The notes below the pieces were generated by a model. That model had not been told where the DNA came from. It did not search any database and was given only the letters and a program-made list of their open reading frames with translations. 56,012 nucleotides of DNA from Soonwooa sp. (GTDB lineage Bacteria; Bacteroidota; Bacteroidia; Flavobacteriales; Weeksellaceae): contig NZ_JASLDS010000034.1 in NCBI RefSeq assembly GCF_030151385.1, positions 1 through 56,012 of the forward strand, read 5' to 3'. Each line of letters begins with the position of its first letter. Position 1 is the stretch's first letter. The position numbers were made by a program, and so were the translations under genes. Below are positions 17,218 through 25,510 of the stretch, one piece after another.

Positions 17218-17973
17218 ATGTTTCAAAATATTACCCCAATTACCAAGAACATTATCATTATCAATGTTGCCGTATATATCTTGGTTTACTTCGCAGACAG
17301 TTACGGTTACCAAATTGGTCAGTGGCTAGCGGGTTACTTTCCACTTTCTCCCAATTTCCGTTCTTGGCAAATTATCACCCACATGTTTATGCACGGAAGC
17401 ATTATGCACATTGCTTTTAACATGTTAACGTTATTAAGTTTTGGGCCAGTTTTGGAACAAGTTTTAGGAGGGAAAAAATTTACAATTTTATACTTTCTAG
17501 CAGGAATTGGTGGTTTTGCACTTTATAATATCATCAATTTTGTAGAAGTTTTCAGAATTACACAATTTCTAAAAGAAAATGACTACAACATCAACGAAAT
17601 CTACAAATACGCAACAATTGGCTACGAAGGTACAATGCCTTTTAGCTCGTCAAATCCAGAAGTACAGCAAAAAGCTCAGTCGCTTTTTAATATTCTAAGA
17701 ACACCAATGGTAGGCGCTTCGGGCGCAATTTTTGGTGTTGTGGCAGCGTTTTCAACATTATTCCCAAATGCAAAGTTGATGTTTATGTTTATTCCTGCAC
17801 CTATCAAAGCAAAGTATCTAGTACCAATTATTATTGGGGTTTCAATTTTCCTTGGCGTTGGACAATTCAGCTGGGATAACGTTGCGCATTTTGCACATAT
17901 TGGTGGTGCTTTGGTTGGCTTCCTTTACATTAAAAATTGGAAAAAACACAATAACGTTATTGGAGGACAATGA
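17218..17973 (+). CDS. Rhomboid family intramembrane serine protease
   Basis: This 251-residue protein has about six transmembrane helices. The rhomboid features are all present: HIAFN (H64, N68) in helix 2, the catalytic serine in GASGAIFG (S168) and the catalytic histidine in HFAHIGGALVGF (H227). It should cleave transmembrane substrates within the inner membrane. An insertion of roughly 45 residues between helices 3 and 4 (about 108-160) is longer than in the minimal enzyme. It starts three bases after the mutL stop and overlaps the next gene by four bases (ATGA), so translation is coupled. The substrate is unknown. Confidence 0.92.
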   Translation: MFQNITPITKNIIIINVAVYILVYFADSYGYQIGQWLAGYFPLSPNFRSWQIITHMFMHGSIMHIAFNMLTLLSFGPVLEQVLGGKKFTILYFLAGIGGFALYNIINFVEVFRITQFLKENDYNINEIYKYATIGYEGTMPFSSSNPEVQQKAQSLFNILRTPMVGASGAIFGVVAAFSTLFPNAKLMFMFIPAPIKAKYLVPIIIGVSIFLGVGQFSWDNVAHFAHIGGALVGFLYIKNWKKHNNVIGGQ

Positions 17974-18950
17974 AGCTAGTTAATATCCTACTGACTTTGT
18001 TGCATTTGGTAATTGCAGGCTTGCTATTGGCAATGTTGTGCAATAGTTTTATACAACCAAGTCAAATTTCCCTGCTTAATTTATTGTCTTTAGGCTTTCC
18101 GATATTAATGATTCTGAATGTCATCTTGTGCATTTATTGGATTGTTTTGTTTAAGAAAAGGTCAATATTTTTTTTACTCATTTCAATAATGTTTATTACA
18201 CCAACCCGTCGATGGATTAATTATTCTTCTGAGAAAAAAGACAAAGCGGATTTTACATTGATGACTTTTAATGTCAAACATGGTGAATTCGGAATGGAAA
18301 ATATCGAAAAATACATTTCTGAAAAAAATCCTGATATTATTTTATTGCAAGAAATATCAAGTAAAATAAATCTTCCAAATTACCTCTATAAAATTGAAGG
18401 CTTTACCCAAACGCAATGTTTTTCCAAATATCCAATTGAAAAGTTTGAGGATATAAAAACGCAGGTTGACATTGGCAATAGCTTTTATGCAGATATTAAC
18501 TTCAACGGAAAAAACATTCGTTTTGTAAATATCTATATGGAACCTTTTCAGATTGAAAAACAAATGGTTAGACCATCAAAATCCATGGATGAAAACGAAG
18601 CCAAAGCAAAAGGTTTAATCAAAAAAATGTTGCCCGTTTTTAAAGAACACCAAACCCAAATGCAGAATACGATGACGGCTGTTGACAACTCACCCTATCC
18701 TGTTGTTTTTGCTGGTGACTTTAACGCGGTTCCTAATTCTTACGAGTATTATTTAGCTTCAAAAAATCTAAAAGATGCCTTTCTAGAAGCAGGAAGTGGA
18801 AGTGGAACAAGTTTTCATGATTTTAAATTTCCAATAAAAATCGACCATATCTTCACTTCAGAATCGATAAAAGCCTTAAATTATCGCGTTGATAGAAGTG
18901 TACATATTTCGGATCACTATCCAGTTTTAGCAAGTTTTAAAATTCAATAA
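17970..18950 (+). CDS. Membrane-anchored endonuclease/exonuclease/phosphatase (EEP) family protein
   Basis: This 326-residue protein has three N-terminal transmembrane segments (about 1-85) followed by an EEP domain. The metal and catalytic motifs are TFNVKHG (the Asn), ILLQEI (Glu), FAGDFNAVPNS (Asp and Asn), KIDHIF (Asp-His) and ISDHYPV (catalytic His). EEP enzymes include nucleases, sphingomyelinase-like phosphodiesterases and inositol phosphatases. The membrane anchoring suggests an envelope phosphodiesterase rather than DNA repair, although the gene sits behind mutL. It overlaps the rhomboid gene by four bases. Confidence 0.85.
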   Translation: MKLVNILLTLLHLVIAGLLLAMLCNSFIQPSQISLLNLLSLGFPILMILNVILCIYWIVLFKKRSIFFLLISIMFITPTRRWINYSSEKKDKADFTLMTFNVKHGEFGMENIEKYISEKNPDIILLQEISSKINLPNYLYKIEGFTQTQCFSKYPIEKFEDIKTQVDIGNSFYADINFNGKNIRFVNIYMEPFQIEKQMVRPSKSMDENEAKAKGLIKKMLPVFKEHQTQMQNTMTAVDNSPYPVVFAGDFNAVPNSYEYYLASKNLKDAFLEAGSGSGTSFHDFKFPIKIDHIFTSESIKALNYRVDRSVHISDHYPVLASFKIQ

Positions 18951-18954
18951 AACG

Positions 18955-19326
18955 ATGACAAAGTATCTAATTATCCTAGGCACAATAGTTTTAGCATCAT
19001 GTTCCAAAAAGGCAGATGCCAATGCCTTACAATCCGAAGTTTCCGAAAAATTAGATTACGACACCATCGCCATCGATTCCTTTTCCGCCGGAGCAACGCC
19101 AGCCAATATGGCGCCCAAAGTAATTGTCATTAAAGATACAGCTGCTGCTGCCAAAAAGAAAGCTTTAGAAGCTCAAATTAAAGAACTCGAAAAGAAAAAA
19201 GCGGACGAGAAAAAGAAAGCCGAGGACAAGGAAAAAGAAAAAGCAAAAAATACCGAAAAAGCTAAAGAAAAGGCCAAAGAGGAGGCAACACAAACTGCTC
19301 CTCCAACAACGCCAACTACCAATTAA
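18955..19326 (+). CDS. Small Lys/Glu/Ala-rich lipoprotein of unknown function
   Basis: This 123-residue protein starts with a lipoprotein signal (lipobox LASC, cysteine 16). Residues about 66-112 are almost only K, E, A and D, and predict a long single charged helix or coiled coil. The end is Pro/Thr-rich (TQTAPPTTPTTN). The composition resembles envelope spacer proteins that contact peptidoglycan or partner proteins, but no family is recognised. It begins four bases after the EEP stop and is the last gene of the mutL operon. Confidence 0.7.
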   Translation: MTKYLIILGTIVLASCSKKADANALQSEVSEKLDYDTIAIDSFSAGATPANMAPKVIVIKDTAAAAKKKALEAQIKELEKKKADEKKKAEDKEKEKAKNTEKAKEKAKEEATQTAPPTTPTTN

Positions 19327-19335
19327 TAGCAAGTC

Positions 19336-20019
19336 TTACTCAGCAAAATAAACATCTTTTAAAGCACCATACATGGTTTTGTAAATACCATCGCCGATGT
19401 AATAAATTTTGGAGTCAAACTTTCTTTGATTAAGCTCTACCCTTTGATCAACTGTTACCTCAATCGCTTTTGTTCTGTAAGCTTCGGTTAATGTTTTGAA
19501 AACCTTATTAACATCTTCCGAAGTTAATGACTCAGGTGATTTATTTTGATAAGAGTTAAGCGTCTTTTGGACATCAAGGTTTGGTTTTTTAAAACTAAAA
19601 GTATAATAAACCTCAGCAATTTTTTCACCTTTAATAAAAGGATTATCAACAATTTTCACTTCTTTAATCTTATAAGACGAATCCCAAAAATTCTGAAACA
19701 TCGTCATGAAAAACTCTCTAGCCGAGGATTTCACATTGTCCTTAATTTTTTTTGAAAAATTTTGATCGATAAAGGATTCCGAAGCTTCGAGAACCTTATC
19801 CAAAACCATTTGCTTATTTAATTGGTTGTAGGTATCACTTCCTTTCACGGTTGGTCTCAGATAATCATTAAGCTCCGCGACGGCACCTTCATCCATATTT
19901 ACCAATCCACGGAAATACAAATCAAAAACCTCAGCTGGTTTTTTGACTTCTTCTTGAGCTAAAATCACTTGCACAGAAAATAGAGCAACAAGAATAAACG
20001 AGATTTTAAGATACTTCAT
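19336..20019 (-). CDS. Secreted protein of unknown function
   Basis: This 227-residue protein has a signal peptide (MKYLKISFILVALFSVQVILAQ) and no family I can name. The mature part is mixed alpha/beta with EVYYTFSF and conserved-looking IYYIGDGIYKTMYG near the C-terminus, so it is probably periplasmic. The ATG at 20019 is preferred over an in-frame TTG at 20034, because the former starts directly at the signal peptide. It is convergent with the lipoprotein gene (nine bases apart). It lies downstream of prfA on the same strand but is separated from it by a terminator. Confidence 0.7.
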   Translation of the reverse strand: MKYLKISFILVALFSVQVILAQEEVKKPAEVFDLYFRGLVNMDEGAVAELNDYLRPTVKGSDTYNQLNKQMVLDKVLEASESFIDQNFSKKIKDNVKSSAREFFMTMFQNFWDSSYKIKEVKIVDNPFIKGEKIAEVYYTFSFKKPNLDVQKTLNSYQNKSPESLTSEDVNKVFKTLTEAYRTKAIEVTVDQRVELNQRKFDSKIYYIGDGIYKTMYGALKDVYFAE

Positions 20020-20069
20020 AATGTGTTTTTTCAAGCCTCAAATTAAAAATAAAATTCCACTTAAAAACA

Positions 20070-20102
20070 AAAAAGCTCCGAACAAATTGTTCAGAGCTTT
20101 AT
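20070..20102 (-). terminator. Terminator after prfA
   Basis: AAAGCTCCGAACAA (20072-20085) pairs with TTGTTCAGAGCTTT (20087-20100) with one mismatch. On the minus strand a run TTTTGTTTTT follows. Confidence 0.8.
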
Positions 20103-20122
20103 ATCATTAAAAAGAAACGATT

Positions 20123-21208
20123 TTACATTCCTTCTTCTTCGCCTTTCATTTTCTCAGCATTTTCAGCCATAATAACCGCATCAATCATTTCGCCAATATC
20201 ACCATTCATGTATGAATCAAGGTTGTAGATTGACTTGTTAATTCTGTGATCCGTCACACGACCTTGCGGATAATTGTAGGTCTTAATCTTTGCCGAACGG
20301 TCACCAGTTGACACCATCGACTTTCTTTGCGCAGCAATATCACCTTGTACTTTTTGTAACTCGATGTCATACAATTTGGTACGAAGCATTTCCATAGCCA
20401 ATTCGCGGTTAGCCAGCTGAGAACGCGCTTGTTGACAAACAACCACCATTCCTGATGGCTTGTGCGTTAACTGAACTTTCGTTTCAACCTTGTTAACGTT
20501 CTGTCCTCCAGCACCTCCAGAACGAGATGTTTGCATTTCGATGTCAGCAGGATTTAGTTCAAAATCAACTTCTTCGGCTTCTGGCAAAACAGCAATAGTA
20601 ATCGCCGATGTATGCACACGACCCTGAGATTCAGTTTCTGGAACACGTTGCACACGGTGTACACCAGATTCGAATTTCATCACACCATACACACCATCGC
20701 CTTCAACCTTCATAATCAATTCTTTGTAGCCTTTTGCAGCTTCGTTCGAATCCGTTACTTCGTGTCTCCAACCTTTGGTCTTAAAGTACATAGTGTACAT
20801 TCTGTAGATATCTTCCACAAAAATCGCCGCTTCGTCACCACCAGTTCCGGCACGTAATTCCACGATAACGTTTTTGTCATCAGCAGGATCTTTCGGGATT
20901 AACAGAACTTTCAACTCCTCTTCCAAAGCAGGAATTTTGTCGATAGCCTCTTGCTTTTCCATTTTTGCCAAGTCCACTAAATCTTTGTCCGAACCATCAG
21001 CAATGATTTCATCAGACTCTTCAATAGCATCCAAAGCACCTTTGTATTGGTCATAGACTACAACAATTTTTCCCAAATCGCTGTATTCTTTGTTGAGAGT
21101 AGAATATCTTTTTTGGTCGTTGATAACATCCGGTTGGATAATCAAATCAGCAACTTCGTTATATCGTTGTTTTATCGCTTCCAGTTTTGGAATAAGAGAT
21201 TTTGACAT
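20123..21208 (-). CDS. prfA: Peptide chain release factor 1
   Basis: RF1 ends translation at UAA and UAG. The 361-residue protein carries the GGQ peptidyl-tRNA hydrolysis motif (234-236, in SGGAGGQNVNK). The stop-codon recognition tripeptide P-E-T (190-192, VPETESQGR) is of the RF1 P-x-T type rather than the RF2 S-P-F type. RF1 rather than RF2 is also supported by the absence of an internal programmed frameshift. It stands alone, with a possible TATTTTTG box on the minus strand at 21227-21234 and its own terminator. Confidence 0.95.
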   Translation of the reverse strand: MSKSLIPKLEAIKQRYNEVADLIIQPDVINDQKRYSTLNKEYSDLGKIVVVYDQYKGALDAIEESDEIIADGSDKDLVDLAKMEKQEAIDKIPALEEELKVLLIPKDPADDKNVIVELRAGTGGDEAAIFVEDIYRMYTMYFKTKGWRHEVTDSNEAAKGYKELIMKVEGDGVYGVMKFESGVHRVQRVPETESQGRVHTSAITIAVLPEAEEVDFELNPADIEMQTSRSGGAGGQNVNKVETKVQLTHKPSGMVVVCQQARSQLANRELAMEMLRTKLYDIELQKVQGDIAAQRKSMVSTGDRSAKIKTYNYPQGRVTDHRINKSIYNLDSYMNGDIGEMIDAVIMAENAEKMKGEEEGM

Positions 21209-21288
21209 CGTGTAATTTTAAGAATGCAAAAATACAAAATTTCACCGAATAATTTTTTTGGCTGTGTCCCTTTGTTTTTCTCAACCTA

Positions 21289-21323
21289 AAACCTGATAGG
21301 TTTTTGAAAAACCTACAAGGTTT
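21289..21323. repeat. AAACCT..AGGTTT inverted-repeat hairpin, copy 1
   Basis: AAACCTGATAGGTTTTT and AAAAACCTACAAGGTTT form 17-base arms with two mismatches around a single G. A near-identical design occurs after fumC (32372-32404). It probably acts as a terminator for the minus-strand DUF4260 transcript. Confidence 0.7.
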
Positions 21324-21363
21324 CCCAACCCCAAAAACAAGCGGGTCGGTCTACACGCAGTCG

Positions 21364-21408
21364 CTTTCCTTGTGGTGGCTTCGGCTCCGCTCAGCCACCA
21401 CAAGAAAG
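21364..21408. repeat. GC-rich long hairpin
   Basis: CTTGTGGTGGCT (21369-21380) pairs perfectly with AGCCACCACAAG (21393-21404). After a one-base bulge the stem continues with CTTT/AAAG (21364-21367 and 21405-21408). The loop is TCGGCTCCGCTC. There is no T run, so it is not a classical terminator. The TTGTGGTGG word also occurs in the element at 53856-53990. Confidence 0.65.
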
Positions 21409-21554
21409 AGCTCCAACAATGCGCTTCGCCCTCACAGAAACTACTAACTGATCTATTTTTCGAATAAGATTGTTCCAAATAACTTATGTTACTTAGCATT
21501 ATCGTCTATTAGCGTAAAAGTCTGCATGATTTTGTATCGAGAAGTTTTCAAAAC

Positions 21555-21914
21555 CTATTTCTTATCCTTTCCTATTTTGCCCAAATGCGTGTTCTGGAAA
21601 CTATCTTCGTATTTTAGTCCATAGCCGACAATTCTATCAAAAGCAGAATGTCCTAACAAAATAGAACCAACAACTTCCAAGATTGGCAAATTCAAATACA
21701 TTCCCAAAAGATAAACTATAACCGCAACTCCCCAATGATGAAATAAGTTATAGAAAAATGCGCCAACTTTGGTATTTACCAAATAACCCAACATCGAGAT
21801 GTCTGGTGCAAAAAACAATCCTACATACCACCACCATGACCAGCCAGTATATGCAAACGCAAATAGGGACACAAGCAAAAGAGCGGCATATTCTAATTTC
21901 AAAACTATTTTCAT
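21555..21914 (-). CDS. DUF4260 family small membrane protein
   Basis: This 119-residue protein has three to four transmembrane segments and the DUF4260 features FFAPDISMLGYLVN, FYNLFHHWGVAV and LLGHSAFDRIVGYGLKY. The conserved His, Asp and Arg in membrane regions are typical of the family, but no function is established. The ATG at 21914 is used rather than an upstream in-frame TTG. It lies downstream of the 90-residue membrane protein gene, with an imperfect hairpin between them. Confidence 0.82.
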   Translation of the reverse strand: MKIVLKLEYAALLLVSLFAFAYTGWSWWWYVGLFFAPDISMLGYLVNTKVGAFFYNLFHHWGVAVIVYLLGMYLNLPILEVVGSILLGHSAFDRIVGYGLKYEDSFQNTHLGKIGKDKK

Positions 21915-21955
21915 AGTCAACAAGTTACAAAAAAAAATAAATTACGATATAAAGC

Positions 21956-21991
21956 AAAAAAGCTTTCCGAATAAATCCGAAAAGCTTTTAA
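21956..21991 (-). terminator. Imperfect terminator after the small membrane protein gene
   Basis: AAAAGCTTT and AAAGCTTTT arms flank CCGAATAAATCCG. On the minus strand a T-rich stretch follows (TTTTTTGCTTT). Confidence 0.55.
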
Positions 21992-22042
21992 TATATGTTG
22001 TTTCGCTTTGAGTGCAATTCCCAAAACAGAAATTGCCAACTC

Positions 22043-22315
22043 TTAGTGATGACCGTGCGTTGCAGGCTTCTCACCAGCAGGTCTTTGGTAGATAACCTCT
22101 ACACCTTCTTGCTCGTATAGTTTTTGGTAACGTACTTTTTCTGGATCAAAGTTTTTGTTGATTTTTCCAAAATATTCAGCAACACCTTCTGTTAACCAAA
22201 GTGGTACAATATAAGTTGCGAACATAAAAATACACCAGAATCCAGCTAAAAACATTGTGAAGAAATAAATAGTCCACAAAAACTGGTAAAACGGCCAAAA
22301 TGCTGATAACATCAT
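22043..22315 (-). CDS. Small membrane protein of unknown function
   Basis: This 90-residue protein has one long or two short hydrophobic helices (about 5-45, rich in F, W and Y). A conserved-looking soluble tail VAEYFGKINKNFDPEKVRYQKLYEQEGVEVIY follows, and it ends in a histidine-rich HGHH. I recognise no family. The strong dedicated promoter and unbroken frame support a real gene. The methionine at residue 2 is an equally possible start. It could be a membrane anchor or accessory subunit, but nothing adjacent names a partner. Confidence 0.7.
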   Translation of the reverse strand: MMLSAFWPFYQFLWTIYFFTMFLAGFWCIFMFATYIVPLWLTEGVAEYFGKINKNFDPEKVRYQKLYEQEGVEVIYQRPAGEKPATHGHH

Positions 22316-22333
22316 TTTCTTAATTATTTAATG

Positions 22334-22364
22334 CAAAAATAGAACTTTTTCTTTTTATAGCAAA
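22334..22364 (-). promoter_or_regulatory. Promoter for the 90-residue membrane protein
   Basis: On the minus strand TTTG (plus CAAA, 22361-22364) is followed after 19 bases by TATTTTTG (plus CAAAAATA, 22334-22341). This is a full match to the TTTG-N19-TAnnTTTG consensus, 18 bases before the start codon. Confidence 0.75.
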
Positions 22365-22437
22365 GGTTTTATCTATGATTTTTATTTTAAAATTTTCAAC
22401 ACAAAAAACAATTGAATGTTTAATGCGATAATAAAGC

Positions 22438-22986
22438 TTAGATTCTAATAAAAGTACAAATGACTTTGTGCTGACTTTTTACGCTAATTTCTTGCTGATT
22501 TGAATTTTCTATAACCAATAAATCGTCTTTATCTAATCTTATTTTTTGATTATTTAATTGAATTTCGGTTTCTACTTTTGCAAAAACAAGGATGAAATCC
22601 GCAATGGAATGGTTAAATTCGGTTAAGATTTCGACTCCTGAAAATGCGATGGTTTTGAAAACCATAACATTAAAATCATTACCCAAACTTTGCGAAATAA
22701 TCTCATCGTTGGAGTCAAATACAAAAACATCTTGTTGTGAATAATGCTCAACTTTATCGTTTCTTTTGATGTTCAAATCGTTATCTAACATTACCAAAAA
22801 ACGTTGAAAATTTTCAAAACGAGTGAAAACGGAAGGTGATTTTTCTATAGAAGCGCCACTGATTCGAAATAAAAAATCTCTATTCGCGTAATTTGCTTCT
22901 GGTGGATAAATATAATACTCGTAGGTTTTTCCGCCATCCCAAATCGAAGGAGAAATATGTTGTTTTGAGATTTTAATATATTTCAT
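22438..22986 (-). CDS. HutD/Ves family cupin
   Basis: This 182-residue protein matches the HutD-like double cupin family. The N-terminal signature is WDGGKTYEYYIYPPEANYANRDF, with FRISGASIEKSPSVFTRFENFQRFLVML following. The family is linked with histidine utilisation in some bacteria, but no hut genes are present here, so the role is open. It stands alone on the minus strand, downstream of the class I fumarase with a terminator in between. Confidence 0.8.
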   Translation of the reverse strand: MKYIKISKQHISPSIWDGGKTYEYYIYPPEANYANRDFLFRISGASIEKSPSVFTRFENFQRFLVMLDNDLNIKRNDKVEHYSQQDVFVFDSNDEIISQSLGNDFNVMVFKTIAFSGVEILTEFNHSIADFILVFAKVETEIQLNNQKIRLDKDDLLVIENSNQQEISVKSQHKVICTFIRI

Positions 22987-23084
22987 TGAAGATTGTTTAG
23001 ATTTTAATTTTATAATCTTTTTTTAATGTGAATAAAATTGCGACTTTGCGAGAAAAAATTCTGTTGTTACAGATTTAGTTTATA

Positions 23085-23122
23085 AAAAAACGGCTGCAAA
23101 GCTTTATTTACAACCGTTTTCA
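23085..23122 (-). terminator. Terminator after class I fumarase
   Basis: AAAACGGCTG (23087-23096) and CAACCGTTTT (23111-23120) form a stem with one mismatch. On the minus strand it is followed by a T run. Confidence 0.8.
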
Positions 23123-23166
23123 TTTTATATGTATTTTTAAAACTTAAAGAAAGTTTCTTTCAAATT

Positions 23167-24774
23167 CTAATGCGCCAAATTTGCGAAGAAATCATTGCCT
23201 TTATCATCCGTAATGATGAACGCAGGGAAATTAACGACTTCAATTTTACGCACCGCTTCCATTCCTAATTCTGGGAAATCTACCACTTCCACAGACTTGA
23301 TGTTGTCTTTCGCCAAAATCGCTGCTGGACCACCGATAGAACCCAAATAGAAACCGCCATATTTTCCGCAAGCATTGGTTACGTCTTTACTTCTATTTCC
23401 TTTGGCAAGCATCACCATACTTCCACCGTTGGCTTGGAATTCGTCCACGTAAACGTCCATTCTTCCTGCCGTTGTTGGCCCGAAACTTCCTGAAGGCATT
23501 CCTTCCGGCGTTTTTGCTGGTCCAGCGTAATAAATTGGGTGATTTTTGAAATATTCTGGAATTGGTTTTCCTGCATCCAACAATTCTTTGATTTTTGCGT
23601 GAGCAATATCTCTTGCAACAATTAAAGTTCCGTTGAGTTTCAAACGAGTTTTGATTGGATATTTAGACAATTCAGCCAAAATTTCTGGCATTGGTCTATT
23701 CAAATCAATTGTTACAGGCTCTTCCAAATGTGGAGGTGTTGCAGGTAAGAATTTCTCTGGATTGGTTTCCAATTGCTCCAAGAAAATACCGTCTTTGGTA
23801 ATTTTTCCTTTGATATTTCTATCCGCAGAACAAGAAACGCCCATTCCAACTGGACAAGAAGCCGCGTGACGAGGCAAACGAATCACACGAACATCATGCG
23901 TTAAATATTTTCCGCCGAATTGCGCTCCAATCGCACTTTCTTGGCAGATTTTCTGAACTCTCTTTTCCCACTCCAAATCACGGAAAGCCTGACCACCCAT
24001 GTTTCCTTCAGTCGGAAGATTATCATAATAACCCGCACTTGCTTTTTTAACCGCCGCCAAATTAGCTTCTGCAGAAGTTCCACCAATCACCAAAGCCAAG
24101 TGGTACGGAGGACAAGCAGCCGTTCCCAAATCCATAATTCTTTCTCTCACGAAAGCGTCCAAAGAAGCTTCATTCAACAAAGATTTTGTTTTTTGATATA
24201 AGAAAGTTTTGTTGGCAGAACCGCCACCTTTTGCTAAAAATAAAAATTTATAAGCATCACCTTCTTCTGCATAAATATCAATTTGAGCAGGCAAGTTAGA
24301 ACCCGAATTTTTCTCATCAAACATCGTCAAAGGAACGATTTGAGAATATCTTAAATTCTGCTCTTGGTAAGTATTGTAAATTCCTTTCGAAATCCATTCT
24401 GCGTCATTTGCGCCTGTGTAAACGTTTTCACCTTTTTTGGCAACGCAAATCGCCGTTCCCGTATCTTGACAAGATGGCAACGCACCTTGAACCGCAACAG
24501 CCGCGTTTTGAAGCAAATTATAAGCAACAAATCTGTCGTTATCCGTAGCTTCTGGATCGTCGATAATGTTTTTTAGCTTTTGTAAATGAGCTGAACGAAG
24601 CATGAAAGAAACATCTTTCAAAGCGTTTTCAGCAAGGAGTTCTAAAGCTTTTGGGTCAACTGTTAAGATTTCTCTGTCGCCCAATTTCTCCACTTTAACG
24701 AAGTCAGAAGAAAGCTTTTTGTATTGTGTATCGTCTTTTAAAATAGGAAATGGCTCCTGATAAGAAAATTCCAT
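23167..24774 (-). CDS. fumA: Class I fumarate hydratase (iron-sulfur)
   Basis: It interconverts fumarate and L-malate in the TCA cycle using an oxygen-sensitive [4Fe-4S] cluster. The 535-residue protein carries both the alpha and beta domains fused, as in enterobacterial FumA/FumB. The likely cluster cysteines are C102 (PSCQDTGTA), C221 (GTAACPPYHL) and C315 (GVSCSADRN), with the same relative spacing as in E. coli FumA. The C-terminal domain shows GPTTAGRMD and the AGPAKTPEGMPSGS stretch. The start at 24774 (MEFSYQEPF) removes 16 residues unlike the family. A class II fumarase gene lies 6 kb away. It is divergent from the secreted orphan gene. Confidence 0.93.
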   Translation of the reverse strand: MEFSYQEPFPILKDDTQYKKLSSDFVKVEKLGDREILTVDPKALELLAENALKDVSFMLRSAHLQKLKNIIDDPEATDNDRFVAYNLLQNAAVAVQGALPSCQDTGTAICVAKKGENVYTGANDAEWISKGIYNTYQEQNLRYSQIVPLTMFDEKNSGSNLPAQIDIYAEEGDAYKFLFLAKGGGSANKTFLYQKTKSLLNEASLDAFVRERIMDLGTAACPPYHLALVIGGTSAEANLAAVKKASAGYYDNLPTEGNMGGQAFRDLEWEKRVQKICQESAIGAQFGGKYLTHDVRVIRLPRHAASCPVGMGVSCSADRNIKGKITKDGIFLEQLETNPEKFLPATPPHLEEPVTIDLNRPMPEILAELSKYPIKTRLKLNGTLIVARDIAHAKIKELLDAGKPIPEYFKNHPIYYAGPAKTPEGMPSGSFGPTTAGRMDVYVDEFQANGGSMVMLAKGNRSKDVTNACGKYGGFYLGSIGGPAAILAKDNIKSVEVVDFPELGMEAVRKIEVVNFPAFIITDDKGNDFFANLAH

Positions 24775-24940
24775 AATATGATTGATTTCTGAAATAAAAT
24801 TAATTCCCGTAAAATTAAGCATTGCAAAATGCTCTACTTGAACAAAATGAGTAAAATCAGTAAAGCTTATTGATATTTATAATGATTATAAATTGGCTCT
24901 GAAAATTATTCTTCTTAATTTTATAAGAAGTTATTTAACA

Positions 24941-25504
24941 ATGAAAAAAATCTTCATTTTTCTGTTTTTTACTTCTTTGGTTTATTCTCAAAAAAGGCAA
25001 GTTCATGATGAATGTGCCTATTTGCCACAAAGTCATACTGCAGATGTAGTTATGATAACTTTTGAAGATGCCGTTTTATTTCCTGAAGAAAAAGGCGAAC
25101 AAGTTTTCGGTTGTGGAACTGCATGGGTTGAGCAATCGCGAAAGATAAGCTGCGAAAAGCGTCAATTACTTTTTTATAAATATAAATTTGTACTTGACGA
25201 AATCGAAAAGCATGAAGCAGAGGAGAACGAGTTACCATTTGGCAATATCTTATGGCTGCAGAACTCGGAAAAAAGTAAAAGAAAATTTCATCTTTCGGAT
25301 AATGACGAGAAAAAAATTAAAGAATGGAGTTCTTCCAAGGATAATTCAAAATTATCGGTTTTTGTCCTTGTCGATAAAATAAGCAATACAAAAGAATTTG
25401 TTCAAATAAAGCTTTGGAAACCCAATGAATTGAAAGAGCAAACAAAGACTTTCAAGTTTTATGTTTCAAAAAAGGACTGGCATTCTAAAATCATTAGTAA
25501 TTAA
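24941..25504 (+). CDS. Secreted orphan protein
   Basis: This 187-residue protein has a signal peptide (MKKIFIFLFFTSLVYSQ). The mature part contains cysteines at DECAYLP, FGCGTAW and ISCEKR, and a charged second half. No family is recognised. The ATG at 24941 places the signal at the N-terminus, and an earlier in-frame start is rejected for this reason. The stop lies six bases before the next ATG, so it is probably co-transcribed with the NAD-binding protein. Confidence 0.65.
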   Translation: MKKIFIFLFFTSLVYSQKRQVHDECAYLPQSHTADVVMITFEDAVLFPEEKGEQVFGCGTAWVEQSRKISCEKRQLLFYKYKFVLDEIEKHEAEENELPFGNILWLQNSEKSKRKFHLSDNDEKKIKEWSSSKDNSKLSVFVLVDKISNTKEFVQIKLWKPNELKEQTKTFKFYVSKKDWHSKIISN

Positions 25505-25510
25505 TTTGGA

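Larger units (their letters stand above)
21209..21554. other. Noncoding stretch between prfA and the DUF4260 gene with two large hairpins
   Basis: It holds a possible prfA -7 box (21227-21234) and the two hairpin repeats listed separately (21289-21323 and 21364-21408). About 140 bases follow (21410-21554) in which I see no gene or clear signal. Its middle part is noticeably more GC-rich than the flanks. Open frames across it have no family resemblance and follow the hairpin, so they are not called. Confidence 0.6.

Noticed and set aside
21281..21499. 72-residue minus-strand frame over the GC-rich hairpin
   Set aside because: It runs through an inverted repeat and has no promoter box or similarity to known proteins. 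The RNA or DNA structure explains the sequence better.
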